Below, piece after piece: positions 1 through 10,860 of a DNA stretch of 64,000 nt. The translations under genes were made by a program, and so were the position numbers. Below the pieces are notes generated by a model. It worked only from the letters and a program-made list of their open reading frames with translations. It did not search any database and had not been told where the DNA came from. The DNA lies in the NCBI RefSeq assembly GCF_002776525.5, contig NC_045443.1:59088908-59152907 (forward strand). The letters are read 5' to 3'. This DNA is from Piliocolobus tephrosceles. Taxonomy: Eukaryota > Chordata > Mammalia > Primates > Cercopithecidae. Numbering within the stretch: the stretch's first letter is position 1; each line of letters opens with the position of its first letter.

Positions 1-3000
1 TCGAGAGCTACAAGTTTGACTACATTGCTGCTTTTATCCAAAATCATGTCTAACCTGAGTAGAATTGTATAACACTACGCCTGCATATAGAATATCCAAG
101 TTGTTACTGAAATAGCAATTGTCTTTGAGGTGGATGGTGCCATCGATATTGACAGAGATTAAATATTAAAGCACAAGAGACTCATATGTAAGTTGTATAT
201 ATAAAGAGTATATAGTCACAAATTAGGAGATTAATTTATACATGTAATCATGTATGTTGTGTGTTGTATCACCCAGAAAGCAAGGTGGTTGATTTTAATC
301 ATTTTAATTACTGCAGTTTTTCTTTTCACTTCACATCATATATCAAGTATCATCACTTGATGGTATTTTAAGCCACATTCACTAGGCACATTATGTGAGT
401 CAGAACGTTCCTTTTGAAGAACTAGTATTTACATTTCCTATATTGTACATTATTATCAAAAGTTTATGGAGTTGTATTTTCACAAGCTAGTCATATGATT
501 AGCCGAATTAGGTCATATTTTCTTAAACAACTTCAAAACACAGACTTTGGAACCTAAATCAGTTTCTAAACTTTGTCTGAACTGAAACACTTGTTTTAAA
601 ATGCTCATTACGTTTGATATATCAGTGTTTTGTAATGAATCCAGCTTTTAATTCTATTCACTAAAGAAGTCAACCCTGGAGATTTAGCCAAGAAAGCTGC
701 ATTGGTTTCTAAGGATTTCCTGGCAGCAAACACAAGCCTCATTTAAGAACCACAATTATCTGCTTCCTTCACCCAAATTTTATACTTTCATTCATTTCGC
801 CACAATACTGCAATTTTGGTGGGTACAAAAACTCAGGAGCACTATTGCTTTATGCCTAGCCATGTATAGCCAAATTGTTTGTGCAAATACCTTTACCACC
901 CACAGATTGAAATGATATAGAAGAGAAATGTATTATCATTTAAATGATTTCTCCAGAAACACAATATTCCAAGGCACGAAGCTCTAACATCCAAAACAGA
1001 AAACAATGCTGTAAGGCAAAGATAAAGCAATCATTTAAGATATTTCAGAGCCCTAGAAAGACACCTGAAATGATCAAGGCTAAGCTACATCACCTTGCAT
1101 CTATTATTACAAGCGAATCACTTGCCCTCCCTTCTATCTATAAAATGGGAATGTCTTCTATTTTTTTCAAACAGAAATGTCATTAGAATAAACAAGAAAT
1201 CATGGGAGAGTTTGAACTTAAAGATGTGAAAAATCAGAAGTGTTACTGTTTCTTCAAAGGTCCTTCTCCCAGATCATGGGCTTATAAGTTAGAAAAACCA
1301 AACGTGATCCTGGATTCCAACAAATAATAGTCAAATAAATTTGTCAGCTTTACTTAACATCGAGTCTCAATGCACACACAGAGAATGTATAAATAATATT
1401 ACATATAATATTGTAATGTATGTATGTAGTGAACGTATAAAATATTACTACATATGTTGTAAAGAATGAGCACAAGAGAGATAAAGCTAAATGTACGTCT
1501 TTCATTTCACATGTCCTGTTGAGGCATTTTACTCTTCTCTCAGTAGCTGTAGATAGTTTGAGGAGGGTGCATCCATCATATTTAAATTTCATATCTGTTT
1601 CCATTTCAGTCGTAATCCTAAACTACATTCTTTCTCCATGTTTCTGTTTTGTGTTCAGTACTCCTCTCCTTATCAATTGTTTATTGTTTTATATTATTAT
1701 CTATCTCCTCCAGGGTCCAAATCTGTTTTTCCCAAAGAAAAAATTTAAGGAAAATATGGTGCAGTTATATAGTATGACCAAAAGTAAGATTTCATATTGA
1801 ACCACTGTAACAAGATATACATATATCAAAAAATAAGCCATCAAACATTTGAGTCTAATCAAGCTAAAATGTAAAATATATTAAAGCTATTAAATTGAAA
1901 ATAAATCTAATTTTTGCAATTTAATATGAAATGCATGTGTCCACAAAATCATGATGATGTTTGTAAAGGAGAGGGCTGGATAACTGAATCTAGACAACAC
2001 AAAACCTTGTTTTATATTTGTCCTCTTTTCCTACAAAAACTTCAGACAAAAGTACTAACAATTAGAAACATTTGGATTACCTTCTCCTACCCTCTTAACA
2101 CAATGACACTATGTCACAATATGAATTGAAACAAGTGATAGGAAACAAGCAGATGATTTGTAGATCTGCAAACAACCCACAAAGCTTCCATTCCTGCATG
2201 ATCTGGAGATGACTACATTTCACAAACATTAGGTGGAGCACCATTATATGGAATAAGAAAGAAAACTTCCAATTATATGTAGCCTTTTATAGATGGCTAA
2301 ATCACAAGCCTTATATTTAATTTTGTGATTATATATGGTAAAAGGAGAGATAACTCTGCACATAGCATCTAAGTTCTGTATATAATATTCATAATAAAAT
2401 ATTTTCTTTCTTTTTTAATAAGACTTTTATAATGCAAATAATAAGATTTCATCATTGCAAATAAGCTCTGGTAATGGAACCAGTTCTAAATATTTCTTCA
2501 CTCTATTATCATTGGGACTAGTTAAGACTTTTACTCCTTTTGTTCTGGTGACCAGTTCTCTTGGGAAATGAGGCATGGAAGAAATCCACTTCACCTCAGC
2601 TCTTTCTCCTGCATGCTGGCAAATGAGTGAAAGAACGAGTGAGAACGACGACAATCATCTTTAAGAGTTCTTTGTTAGGATAAAGTTTGTGGTCCAAGCA
2701 CATTTATTCTCACCGTGGTAACACCTACATATATGAAGGACTCTCCATTTTATGCATTTAACCATCCAGTATGGCCAATATGCCAGCAAGTACTAGCTAG
2801 TTAACAGCACACATTCAGAGAGAAAAACAGCTTTACCAGCAAACCATTACAACATGGAAACTCCCCCTCAACACAGATTGTTCTCAAAAGTAGGTGAACG
2901 GAAGAGCTAAAATTTCATATCTGAAGGCCTCTGCTCATATAACCATCCCTTCTAAAGCACCAACATCAACATATTTCAACCATACCATCAAAAATTATAA

Positions 3001-4190
3001 AAACAAACAAAGCGTTAAAAAAAAAAAAAGATAGTAGTTATGTGTCAAAAAGAATGCTATTCTGTGTTCTCAAAAGAAACCAAAAGGAAAGAGTCCAAGA
3101 ATAGACTGTTTAATCAAGTTCACTTGAATTCACACTGCTCTCTGAGAATAATAGTTTAAGCAACATTTTTGGACAATTAGGTGCACTAGCATTAAATCCC
3201 TGAGCACAGCAACGTCACAAAGCACAATGAAAGAGACAGTGATGCTGGGACCCACACACTTTTATCACTACATTCTATTCACACTGCTTATATGTGTTTG
3301 ATAGTTGTACATTACTTCATATATTTTAATGAGCTGTCTTCGAGGGAAAGGTAGAACATTATCAGATTTTAATATAACAAAGTACCATCCTCAGCTTTCA
3401 GCTAACAGCTTAAGCAACTGAGAACTCAACTCATTAGGAATCAAAGAAGCAACCACTCTGTGCTACAAACCTCAGTCTACAGTAAGCCTCTATAACATAT
3501 TGCTTTCTGACTTGTTCTTTTTGTAATAAGATTTCTGTACCTTTTAGAATCTCACTTTTTTACTCTTTCCCTTTATGAATAAAATCAATCACATAATATA
3601 CACTACTCCAACTTCTATTTGCCATCAGCTGCTTTTGTTCCACTCCTATCATTTTCCTATGGATGAATTTGGCTTCCTCAGTCATGATGCAGGTATTTTC
3701 CTACAGTATGCAATCACATGGCAAAGCAGCAGTCAAGTGGTTAAGTGTGCAATCTTGAGAAATTTTCCCAATGGTGAGATGTATTCTATTGTGAAATTAT
3801 GCCCCAAGGTGGTGGTGGAAGCCTATTACCTGGGTCTATTTTCAAAAAATTCTCCAAAGAACACCCTGAGGAAAGCCCTATATTACGGGGATATGAAGAA
3901 CTAGTCCGAACTACAGCCATCGTCATTTCATAGTGGCTGAAAACCTACCGACCTACTTTCTTCTCAATTTATGTCCCATTACTTCAATTGCTAGGAACAA
4001 GGATTCAGGACACATCAGCTAGAATACTACACAAAACAAATGCCAGATATCGCTATAGTTTAGCAACAATTTAACCAGTAATCCCTGAGTTAACACTCTT
4101 CTTGCAATGTACAATGGACATGAGAGTACTTTGTAAACTATATAGTAGTCTACAAATTAGACTTATTACAAAATCATACTAAATTAGGTA
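1..4190. other. AT-rich non-coding stretch without recognised repeats
   Basis: I see no gene, RNA gene or clearly recognisable interspersed repeat here. Open frames up to about 109 codons (for example 3575-3904) have no recognisable domain, start context or splice signals and look like chance in AT-rich DNA. Weakly repeat-like AT-rich patches may be old transposon relics below what can be recognised by eye. Confidence 0.5.
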
Positions 4191-4194
4191 ATAG

Positions 4195-4648
4195 GGTGAA
4201 TGGATAAACAAATTGTGATATACACACACACACACACACACACATATACATATATATACACACACAGTGGAATATGATTCAGCCTTAACAAGAAATTACA
4301 ACATAGATGAACTTGGAAACATGTTAAGTGAAATAAGCCAGACACAAAAGTACAAATACTGTGTGATTCTACTTACATGAGAGGTACCTAGAATAGTCAA
4401 ATTCATTGTGACAGAAAGTAGAATAGAGATTACCAGGAGCTGAAGGGAGGGGGAAACGGAGAGTTACTATTTAATGAATATAGAGTTTTTGTACAGGATG
4501 ATTTTTAAAAGAGTTCTGGAATACATAGCAGTAATGTACAACATTGTGAATGTACTTAATGCGGCTGAATTGTACAAAAAAATGGCTACAATGGTAAACT
4601 TTATGTTATGTCTATTTTACAACAATAAAAATGAGGAAAAACACATAA
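4195..4648 (+). mobile_element. L1M-type LINE 3' end, old
   Basis: The text follows the 3' end of ancient mammalian L1 (L1MB/L1MC-like). It has the end of ORF2 ('ggaatatgattcagcctta', 'aagtgaaataagccagacac'), then the 3' UTR ('gagattaccaggagctg', 'gtgaatgtacttaatgc'), and ends in 'acaacaataaaaatgagg'. A CA/TA microsatellite at about 4213-4266 interrupts the 5' side. It is 5'-truncated and heavily diverged, so it is an old insertion. The subfamily is uncertain. Confidence 0.8.
4205..4266. repeat. (CA)n/(TA)n microsatellite
   Basis: A run of CA dinucleotides followed by an alternating TA/CA segment lies inside the old L1M copy. Alternating purine-pyrimidine DNA of this kind is length-variable. 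Confidence 0.9.
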
Positions 4649-4779
4649 AATGGCAAGAGTCATAATGGGAACAGTTCTGCTCATTGGCTCTGCCATATAA
4701 CCTACATTTCTTTTCTTTGTGGCACTGAACAGTATTTGAAATAGTATTAACCTATTTGCTTACTTGTTTATTGTCTCTC

Positions 4780-4918
4780 TCTCCCCCTACTAGAATACAA
4801 TCGACTATAAGAGCACAAGCGTATGCCTTCTATTTCACTACTTTACTTCCAGCATTTATGATGTTTCTTATCACAGAGTGTGTGCAGAATAAATATGTGC
4901 TGAATAAATAGATGGAAG
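4780..4918 (+). mobile_element. L2 LINE 3' end fragment
   Basis: The order 'actataagagcacaag ... tttcactactttacttcc ... gcagaataaatatgtgctgaataaat' matches the L2 3' end pattern (exposure phrase, then 'tgctcaataaatatttgttgaatgaat'). Short and diverged. Confidence 0.55.
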
Positions 4919-5222
4919 AGACACTACATATGTCCTTTTAATTTTGAGTTTGGTTACTCCGCATGATCACACGCATTTTCTTATGTCCAATAACATTTAA
5001 TGTCTCTACCTCTTGTAAGCAGTAGAATACTTTCAATTATTGTTTATATTACATGTAAGTCTTATATCTGTAAATAGAAGCTAAGCTCCTTGACAAACCA
5101 TACACTATAGCTCTATTTCCCCACAAAGTATCTTACTTTTGCACAGTGCCATATGGTATACTAAGAACGTCTACATCTGTGATCATCTTTGGTTCACATG
5201 ATCAAGAGGCTGGCAGATGGAA

Positions 5223-5326
5223 TCATCCCTCTTGCAGAGATGAGGGAACAGGCTTAGAGAAGGTAAGTGACTTGTTCAAAGTCAAAGTTAGTAAGTAGCA
5301 CAGCCAGAACTCAAAACCAGTTATCC
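5223..5326 (-). mobile_element. MIR SINE fragment
   Basis: The core-like text 'gagggaacaggcttagagaa' and 'gtgacttgttcaaagtcaaa', followed by 'agccagaactcaaaaccag', is the reverse-complement MIR signature. It directly abuts an Alu fragment. Confidence 0.65.
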
Positions 5327-5479
5327 ACCAGGCACAGTGGTTCATGCTATGGCTCAATGCTTTGGGAGGCTGAAGCATGAGGATCACTTGAGGACAGAAG
5401 TTGGAGTCTTCAGGGAAATGTGATGGCACCACTGCACTCCAGCCTGGGCAACATAGCAAGACCCTGTCTCAAAAAAAAA
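5327..5479 (+). mobile_element. Alu fragment with internal deletion
   Basis: Starts as a left-arm Alu ('caggcacagtggttcatg', 'tttgggaggctgaagc', 'ggatcacttgagg'). It then jumps to the 3' right arm ('gcaccactgcactccagcct') and ends in 'accctgtctc' plus a 9-bp A run. At about 150 bp it is half the length of a full Alu, from an internal deletion or an old monomeric form. Its A tail ends about 65 bp before the KRT8 pseudogene. Confidence 0.85.
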
Positions 5480-5544
5480 TGTTTAAAATGTTCTTCCAGC
5501 TTCAGGCCCAAAGTTCTTTTCATTAAAAGTCTGAAAATGAAGAA

Positions 5545-7294
5545 GCAGCAGCTTCTCCACTCCTTCTCAAATCTCTGCCTGGTTGGGGCCCACCCACTTC
5601 CACTCCTGCCTCTACTATGTTCATCAAGGTCACCTAGAAGTCCCATAAGGTGTCCACCTCTGGTCCCTGGGCCTTCAGCAGCCACTCCTACACAAGTGGC
5701 CTGGTGCCCCCATCACCTCCTCAAGCTTTTCCCAAGTGGGCAGCAGCAGCTTCCAGGGTGGCCTGGGCAGAGGCTTTGGTGGGGCCAGTAGTATGGGAGG
5801 GATCACTGCTGTCATGGTCAATCAGAGCCTGCTGAGCCCCCTTAACCTGGAGGTGGACCCCAACATCCAGGCCAGGCCCTGCACACCCAGGAGGAGGAGC
5901 AGATCAAGACCTTCAAAACAAGTTTGCCTCCTTCATCAACAAGGTACGGTTCCTAGAGCAGTAGAACAAGATACTGGAGGTCAAGTGGAGCCTCCTGCAG
6001 CAGCAGAAGTTGGCTCGGAGCAACATGGACAATGTTCCAGAGCTACCTCAACAAGCTTAGGCGGCAGCTGGAGACTGGGCCAGGAGAAGCTGTGGCTGGA
6101 GGTGGAGCTTGGCAACACACAGGAGCTGGTGGAGGACTTAAGGAACAAGTACCATGATGAGATCAATAAGCATACAGAGATGGAGAATGAATCTGTCCTA
6201 ATAGAGAATGATGCGATGAAGTTTACATGAACAAGGCAGAGCTGGAGTCTTGCCTGGAAGGGCTGACTGGTGAGATCAACTTCCTCAGGCAGCTGTAGGA
6301 AGAGGAGATCAGGGAGCTGCCATCCCTGATCTCCAACACATTTATGGTGCTGTCTGTGGACAGCAGCTGCTCCCTGGACATGGACAACATCATCGCTGAG
6401 GTCAAGGCCCAGTAGGAGGAGATCGCCAACTGCAGATGGACTGAGGCTGAGAGCATGTACCAGATCAAGTATGAGGAGCTGCAGACGCTGGCAGGGACAA
6501 CCTGCCGCATACAAAGACTAAGATCTCCGAGATGAACCAGAATGTCAGCTGGCTCCAAGGGCCTCAAAGGCCAGAGGGCTTCCCTGGAAGCCGCCATCAC
6601 AGATGTTGAACAGTGCGGGGAGCTGGCCATAAGGATGCCAACACCAAGCTGTCCGAGCTGGAGGCCACCCTGCAGCGGGCCAAGCAGGACATGGCTTGGC
6701 AGCTGCGTGTATACCAGGAGCTGATGAATGTCAAGCTGACCCTGGATATCAAGATTGCCACCTACAAGAAGCTGCTGGAGGGCGAAGAGAGCTGGCTAGA
6801 GTCTAGGATGCAGAACATGAGTATCTACTCGAAGACCACCAGTGACTATGCAGGAGGGCTCAGCTCGGCCTGTGGGGGCCTCACAAGCCCTCTCCTTAGC
6901 TATGCCTGAGCTCCAGCTTTGGTTCTGTAGGGGGCTCCAGCTACTTCAGCGGCACCAGCTCCACCAGGGCTGTGGTTGTGAAGATCGAGACCCACGATGA
7001 GAAGCTGGTGTCTGAGTCCTCTGAAGTCCTGCCGGAGTGAATGGCCATGGTAGCCCCTCCCACTCTACCCCCACTGCAGCTGCCCCAGAGCCCGTGAGAG
7101 AGGCTGCTGTGCAGGGGAGCACAGGGAACAGGAGACCCACCTGAGACTCAGCGCTAGCCCTCAGCCCACCCGCGGGGGGAGTTTACTGCCAGGGGGACAC
7201 CCTTCCCCCATACCTCCAGCTACAAAACAATTCACTTTTTTCCCAAAATAAATCCTCAGCTAGCTCTGCCAACTGTCAAAAAGAAAAAAAAAAA
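5545..7294 (+). pseudogene. KRT8P: Processed pseudogene of keratin 8
   Basis: An intronless copy of keratin 8 mRNA (type II intermediate filament protein; the functional gene makes the K8 partner of K18 in simple epithelia). The degraded initiation codon region is at 5617-5619, preceded by a 5' UTR-like stretch. The head domain follows ('STSGPWAFSSHSYTSG', with the glycine-rich segment and 'GGITAVMVNQSLLSP' from about 5740), then coil segments. The helix-termination motif near 6740-6788 reads 'LDIKIATYKKLLEGEE', and the tail ends at a TGA at 7038-7040. The 3' UTR ends with AATAAA at 7247-7252 and a poly(A) tract at 7278-7294, so it arose by retrotransposition. It is non-functional: stops replace codons at 5962-5964, 6296-6298 and 6413-6415, and several indels move the frame (one near 5875-5880). 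I could not find a convincing target site duplication. Keratin 8 pseudogenes are common in primates. Confidence 0.95.
7247..7252 (+). promoter_or_regulatory. Polyadenylation signal of the KRT8 pseudogene
   Basis: AATAAA sits about 25-30 bases before the genomic A tract (7278-7294), as expected for the inherited mRNA 3' end. It is the clearest proof that the copy came from a polyadenylated transcript. Confidence 0.85.
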
Positions 7295-7387
7295 TTGATA
7301 ATGAAAACGATTCTAACGTCTTATTTCCATAATACAAAATAGAATATGTTAAAATAATTCCTACTAAATTTTTTTTCTGGGCCTATG

Positions 7388-7399
7388 AAAAAAGATGCC
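7388..7399 (+). repeat. Left target site duplication of the 18S-L1 chimera
   Basis: AAAAAAGATGCC here matches AAAAAAGGTGCC at 8795-8806 in 11 of 12 positions. One copy immediately precedes the 18S fragment and the other immediately follows the L1 A-rich tail. This is the arrangement left by target-primed reverse transcription, and the A-rich start fits the L1 endonuclease preference (TTTT/AA on the nicked strand). Confidence 0.65.
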
Positions 7400-7400
7400 A

Positions 7401-7528
7401 GTAATTCTAGAGCTAATACATGCCAACGGGCGCTGACCCCCTTCGCGGGGGGTATGCGTGCATTTATCAGATCAAAACCAACTGGGTCAGCTCCTCTCCG
7501 GCCGGGCTGGGGGCGGGCACCGGCAGCT
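7401..7528 (+). pseudogene. 18S ribosomal RNA fragment (5' domain)
   Basis: This 128-bp piece reads as the 5' domain of vertebrate 18S rRNA: 'gtaattctagagctaatac', 'cgacgggcgctgacccc' with one change, 'cttcgcggggg', 'catttatcagatcaaaacc', then the GC-rich 'ctctccggccggg...' expansion segment ending 'cggcagct'. A few substitutions and a shortened GC tract show it is not a functional gene, and neither end corresponds to an 18S terminus. It lies in the sense orientation, and at 7528/7529 it is joined without a spacer to L1 sequence in the same orientation. Because the target site duplication lies outside both parts, they were most likely inserted together. The GC content is strikingly above the neighbourhood. 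Confidence 0.92.
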
Positions 7529-8794
7529 AAACAAGAAATGGGGAAAGGATTCCCTATTTAATAAATGGTGCTGGGAAAATTGGCTAGCCATAAGTAGAAA
7601 GCTGAAACTGGATCCTTTCCTTACTCCTTATACGAAAATTAATTCAAGATGGATTAGAGACTTAAGTGTTAGACCTAATACCATCAAAACCCTAGAAGAA
7701 AACCTAGGTAATACCATTCAGGACATAGGCATGGGCAAGGACTTCATGTCAAATACATCAAAAGCAATGGCAACAAAAGCCAAAATTGACAAATGGGATC
7801 TCATTAAACTAAAGAGCTTCTGCATAGCAAAAGAAACTACCATCAGAGTGAACAGGCAACCTACAGAATGGGAGAAAATTTTTGCAATCTATTCATCTGA
7901 CAAAGGGCTAATATCCAGAACCTACAAAGAACTCAAACAAATTTACAAGAAAAAAAAAAAAAAACAACCCCATCAAAAAGTGGGCAAAGGATATGAACAG
8001 ACATTTGTCAAAAGAAGACATTCATACAGCCAACAGACACATGAAAAAATGCTCATCATCACTGGCCATCAGAGAAATGCAAATCAAAACCACAATGAGA
8101 TACCATCTCACACCAGTTAGAATGGCAACCATTAAAAAGTCAGGAAACAACAGATGCTGGAGAGGATGTGGAGAAATAGGGACACTTTTACACTGTTGGT
8201 GGGATTGTAAACTAGTTCAACCATTATGGAAAACAGTATGGTGATTCCTCAAGGATCTAGAACTAGAAGTACCATTTGACCCAGCCATCCCATTACTGGG
8301 GACATATCCAAAGTATTATAAATCATGCTGCTATAAAGACACATGCACACGTATGTTTATTGCAGCACTATTCACAATAGCAAAGACTTGGAATCAACCC
8401 AAATGTCCATCAGTGACAGACTGGATTAAGAAAATGTGGCACATATACACCATGGAATACTATGCAGCCATAAAAAAGGATGAGTTTGTGTCCTTTGTAG
8501 GGACATGGATGCAGCTGGAAACCATCATTCTCAGCAAACTATCGCAAGAACAGAAAACCAAACACCACATGTTCTCACTCATAGGTGGGAACTGAACAAT
8601 GAGATCACTTGGACTCGGGAAGGGGAACATCACACACCGGGACCTATCATGGGGAGGGGGGAGGGGTGAGGGATTGCATTGGGAGTTATACCTGATGTAA
8701 ATGACAAGTTGATGGTTGCTGACGAGTTGATGGGTGCAGCACACCAACATGGCACAAGTATACATATGTAACAAACAATAATAAATAAATTTTA
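7529..8794 (+). mobile_element. 5'-truncated L1PA-type LINE fused to 18S rRNA
   Basis: Begins inside the C-terminal part of L1 ORF2 ('aacaagaaatggggaaagga') and runs through the ORF2 end (near 8595), the 3' UTR and an A-rich tail at about 8778-8794. The 3' UTR contains the G-rich polypurine tract at about 8648-8672. The ORF2 text is close to that of the L1 at 60770-61830 in this window, so it is a fairly young primate L1. The ORF2 C-terminal cysteine-rich region is visible near 8155-8210. The coding frame is broken: there is an A-run length change near 7950-7964 and a stop at 8242-8244. It has no RT or endonuclease domain and cannot move by itself. Confidence 0.95.
8648..8672 (+). other. G-rich tract of the L1 3' UTR
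   Basis: 'atggggaggggggagggg' style runs of G four to six long are the conserved polypurine segment of L1 3' UTRs and could form a G-quadruplex. Equivalent tracts are at about 53519-53545 and 61884-61908. Confidence 0.7.
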
Positions 8795-8806
8795 AAAAAA
8801 GGTGCC
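8795..8806 (+). repeat. Right target site duplication of the 18S-L1 chimera
   Basis: AAAAAAGGTGCC matches 7388-7399 with one mismatch. It marks the 3' limit of the single insertion 7400-8794. Confidence 0.65.
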
Positions 8807-8924
8807 TTGGCCATGGTTTTGTTTTAAATGCTAAACAAGAGAGGAATTATACATGGCTAGAAATAAATTTAGCTGATTATTTGTCAATATAATATTATAT
8901 ATACAGTTATGCATTTCTCAATAA

Positions 8925-9245
8925 TCAGGATACATTCTGAGAAATGCATCATTGGGCAATTTTAACATGCGAACCTCATAGAGTGCACTGACACAAACCC
9001 ATAGGTACAGCCTGCTACACACCTAGGCTGTATGGGATAATCTATTGCTCCTAGGCCACAAACTTGTTGACAGCTGTAATACAATGGTATTTGTGTATCT
9101 GAGCATATCTAATTACATAGAAAAGGTACAGTAAAAATAGCATATTAAATCTTATGGAACCAACACTGTATGTACAGTTCATCATTGGCCAAAGCATTGG
9201 ATGTGGCTTATGACTGTACAGAAAAAATTGACTACAAATATATGA
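8925..9245. mobile_element. DNA transposon relic (MITE-like)
   Basis: The text contains a familiar primate DNA-transposon order: 'ggatacattctgagaaatgc', 'catagagtgcactgacacaaa', 'cctgctacacacctaggctgtatggga', 'ttgctcctaggccacaaac' and 'gaaaaggtacagtaaaaat', ending in 'ttatgactgtac'. This matches a non-autonomous Tigger/hAT-type element from memory, but I cannot assign the family name or orientation with certainty. Confidence 0.6.
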
Positions 9246-9583
9246 TGGGTCCAGTAGGAGCCATACAGGCCAGTCAGTGAAGTAAGGGCTCAATCATCTC
9301 ACTGTCTAATTCACCTCCAGGACACTTTCAGCTTCAGCCAATTGAGGACACATGGGAAGGAGAACCTCATACCACCCCCACCCTCCCAGTTTCCTTCAGG
9401 AGCCAGAAATCCAGAATCATATCTGAAATTCATCATTTTTAAATGTTATCAATTAATCTCATTTTAAAGAACATTCTGCATGGCAAATACAGCCTGTGGG
9501 CAACCAGGACGTGGCTTCAGTTCTAAGCTATCTTATTTCTGAGTAGGTACCACTTTCTACTTATGGACTGTGTCAACTCTGAC

Positions 9584-9640
9584 TTGAAACAGAAAAAAAA
9601 AAAAAAAAAGAAAAGAAAAAGCAAGAAGAGAGCATATGAA
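9584..9640 (+). repeat. A-rich/purine tract
   Basis: An 18-19 base A run is followed by AAAG/GAA-rich sequence. It could be the tail of an unrecognised old retroposon. No element body is identifiable upstream. Confidence 0.6.
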
Positions 9641-9919
9641 GACAAAAAAAAATTCTTGGTTATCATCCCTGTACTTTTTATTTACCCACATTGAAAATTT
9701 TGCCTAGACTTATGGACTTCAAATGAGTAACATTATATGAAAAAACTGTGCTTATAAGAGTGCTTTAAAGCCCTTAGATTTGAAGATGTTTAATGTACCA
9801 ATCCAACTTAAAAACTAAGTTTGCCTTCCATGGGAGAATCCAGAGGCTAAAACAGAGGCTAAAAACAGAGTATTTATTCTTGTAAGGACAGCATCTGATG
9901 TTTCTACTCTATACTTTAG

Positions 9920-10065
9920 CAGTGGCACATAAAAGATTATAATTGGGAACGAAAGAAAGAAAAGGACCTACTGAAAAACAGATGTCTTGAGCTAGAAGTA
10001 GCAATCACAGCATCTGCACTTTGGCGTCGGGAGAAAAACACTGGAAGAAAACAATAAAGCACAAG
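9920..10065 (+). other. Candidate exon of unknown gene or transcript
   Basis: A pyrimidine-rich stretch ending in 'ctttag' at 9919 looks like a splice acceptor, and AAG|GTATAA at 10065/10066 looks like a donor, enclosing 146 bp. From the first base, 45 codons are open, then TAA at 10055-10057. The predicted peptide is charged and helix-like (for example 'ERKKEKDLLKNRCLELEVAI'). I do not recognise the protein. It may be a terminal or alternative exon of a coding gene, a non-coding RNA exon or chance. The evidence is only motif-level, with no neighbouring exon identified. Confidence 0.25.
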
Positions 10066-10484
10066 GTATAAAAATACCAAATAAGTCAGCTGTTTTTTTT
10101 CAGTTGATTGTCGGCAGAGTGGGTGGGAAGAGGACAAAAGGATATTTAGAAGACTTTGGTAAAATTCTGAAGCTTTAAATAGCTTATGGTTCAGATAAGC
10201 TGAGAAATGGAGGCAAAGGGAGTAAAAGGAGAATAAAATGGCTGTGCTTAGTTTTTCTCTTAGTGTAAGGCTTAAAAGACAATTCAGAACTGGCTCAAAT
10301 TCAGAGTCTTTCACCAAGATCAGTACCATTGCTTCTTTTTTGGTATCATCTTTCAAATGTCAAATTCACTCCAATTTATTACATATAACTTTCCAGAAAG
10401 CACCTTAAAAACTGCCTCACTTTATTTCCTTGCAAATACTCTATGCTATATTTATATCTTCTACTTACTACATGGTAACACAGA

Positions 10485-10695
10485 AAGAATGCAGGATTTG
10501 GAGTAAGAATACTTGGATTCAAGACTTGGTCACCTGTTTAGGTAGATGATTTCTAGAATCATTTAATTCCTCTGAGTCTCAGTTGATCATTTTGTACAAT
10601 AAAGGTAATATGGCTTGCCTTAACTACTTCACAGGGTTGTTGCAATGATTAAAAGAAATAACCTATATAAAAGTATCTCTCAAGTTTTAATCTTA
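10485..10695 (+). mobile_element. MIR SINE
   Basis: The signature of MIR in sense order: 'ggatttggagtaagaatac', 'tcacctgtttaggtagatg', 'ctctgagtctcagttgatc' and 'cacagggttgttgcaatgatt'. Diverged and near complete. Confidence 0.85.
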
Positions 10696-10744
10696 AAAAA
10701 TCTACAAAGTCAAAGGTTCATCCTCCAATGAAACTACAACCTAA

Positions 10745-10860
10745 CTGATCATTTAACAAACATTATTAAACATCTACTGTTACTTTAAACACTGGCAATA
10801 TAGCTGTGAAAATGACAAGGTCACTTCCTGCACACATGGAACCCATAATCTGATTACAGT
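10745..10860 (-). mobile_element. L2 LINE 3' end fragment
   Basis: 'aacaaacattattaaacatctactg', then 'aatatagctgtgaaaatgac' and 'cacatggaacccataatctg', is the antisense L2 3' end order. Confidence 0.6.

Noticed and set aside
5981..6630. Long minus-strand open frames of 135-177 codons
   Set aside because: Antisense shadows of the GC-rich keratin 8 pseudogene.
5535..7310. Target site duplication of the KRT8 pseudogene
   Set aside because: Candidate A-rich words such as GAAAATGAAG on the left have no convincing partner after the A tract at 7278-7294.
7401..7528. Functional ribosomal RNA gene
   Set aside because: Only an internal 128-bp piece of 18S rRNA with substitutions, bounded by a retrotransposition footprint. 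There is no rDNA promoter or neighbouring rDNA.
9937..10356. 139-codon open frame on the minus strand
   Set aside because: Overlaps the candidate plus-strand exon, looks like shadow coding of A-rich sequence, and has no recognisable domain.
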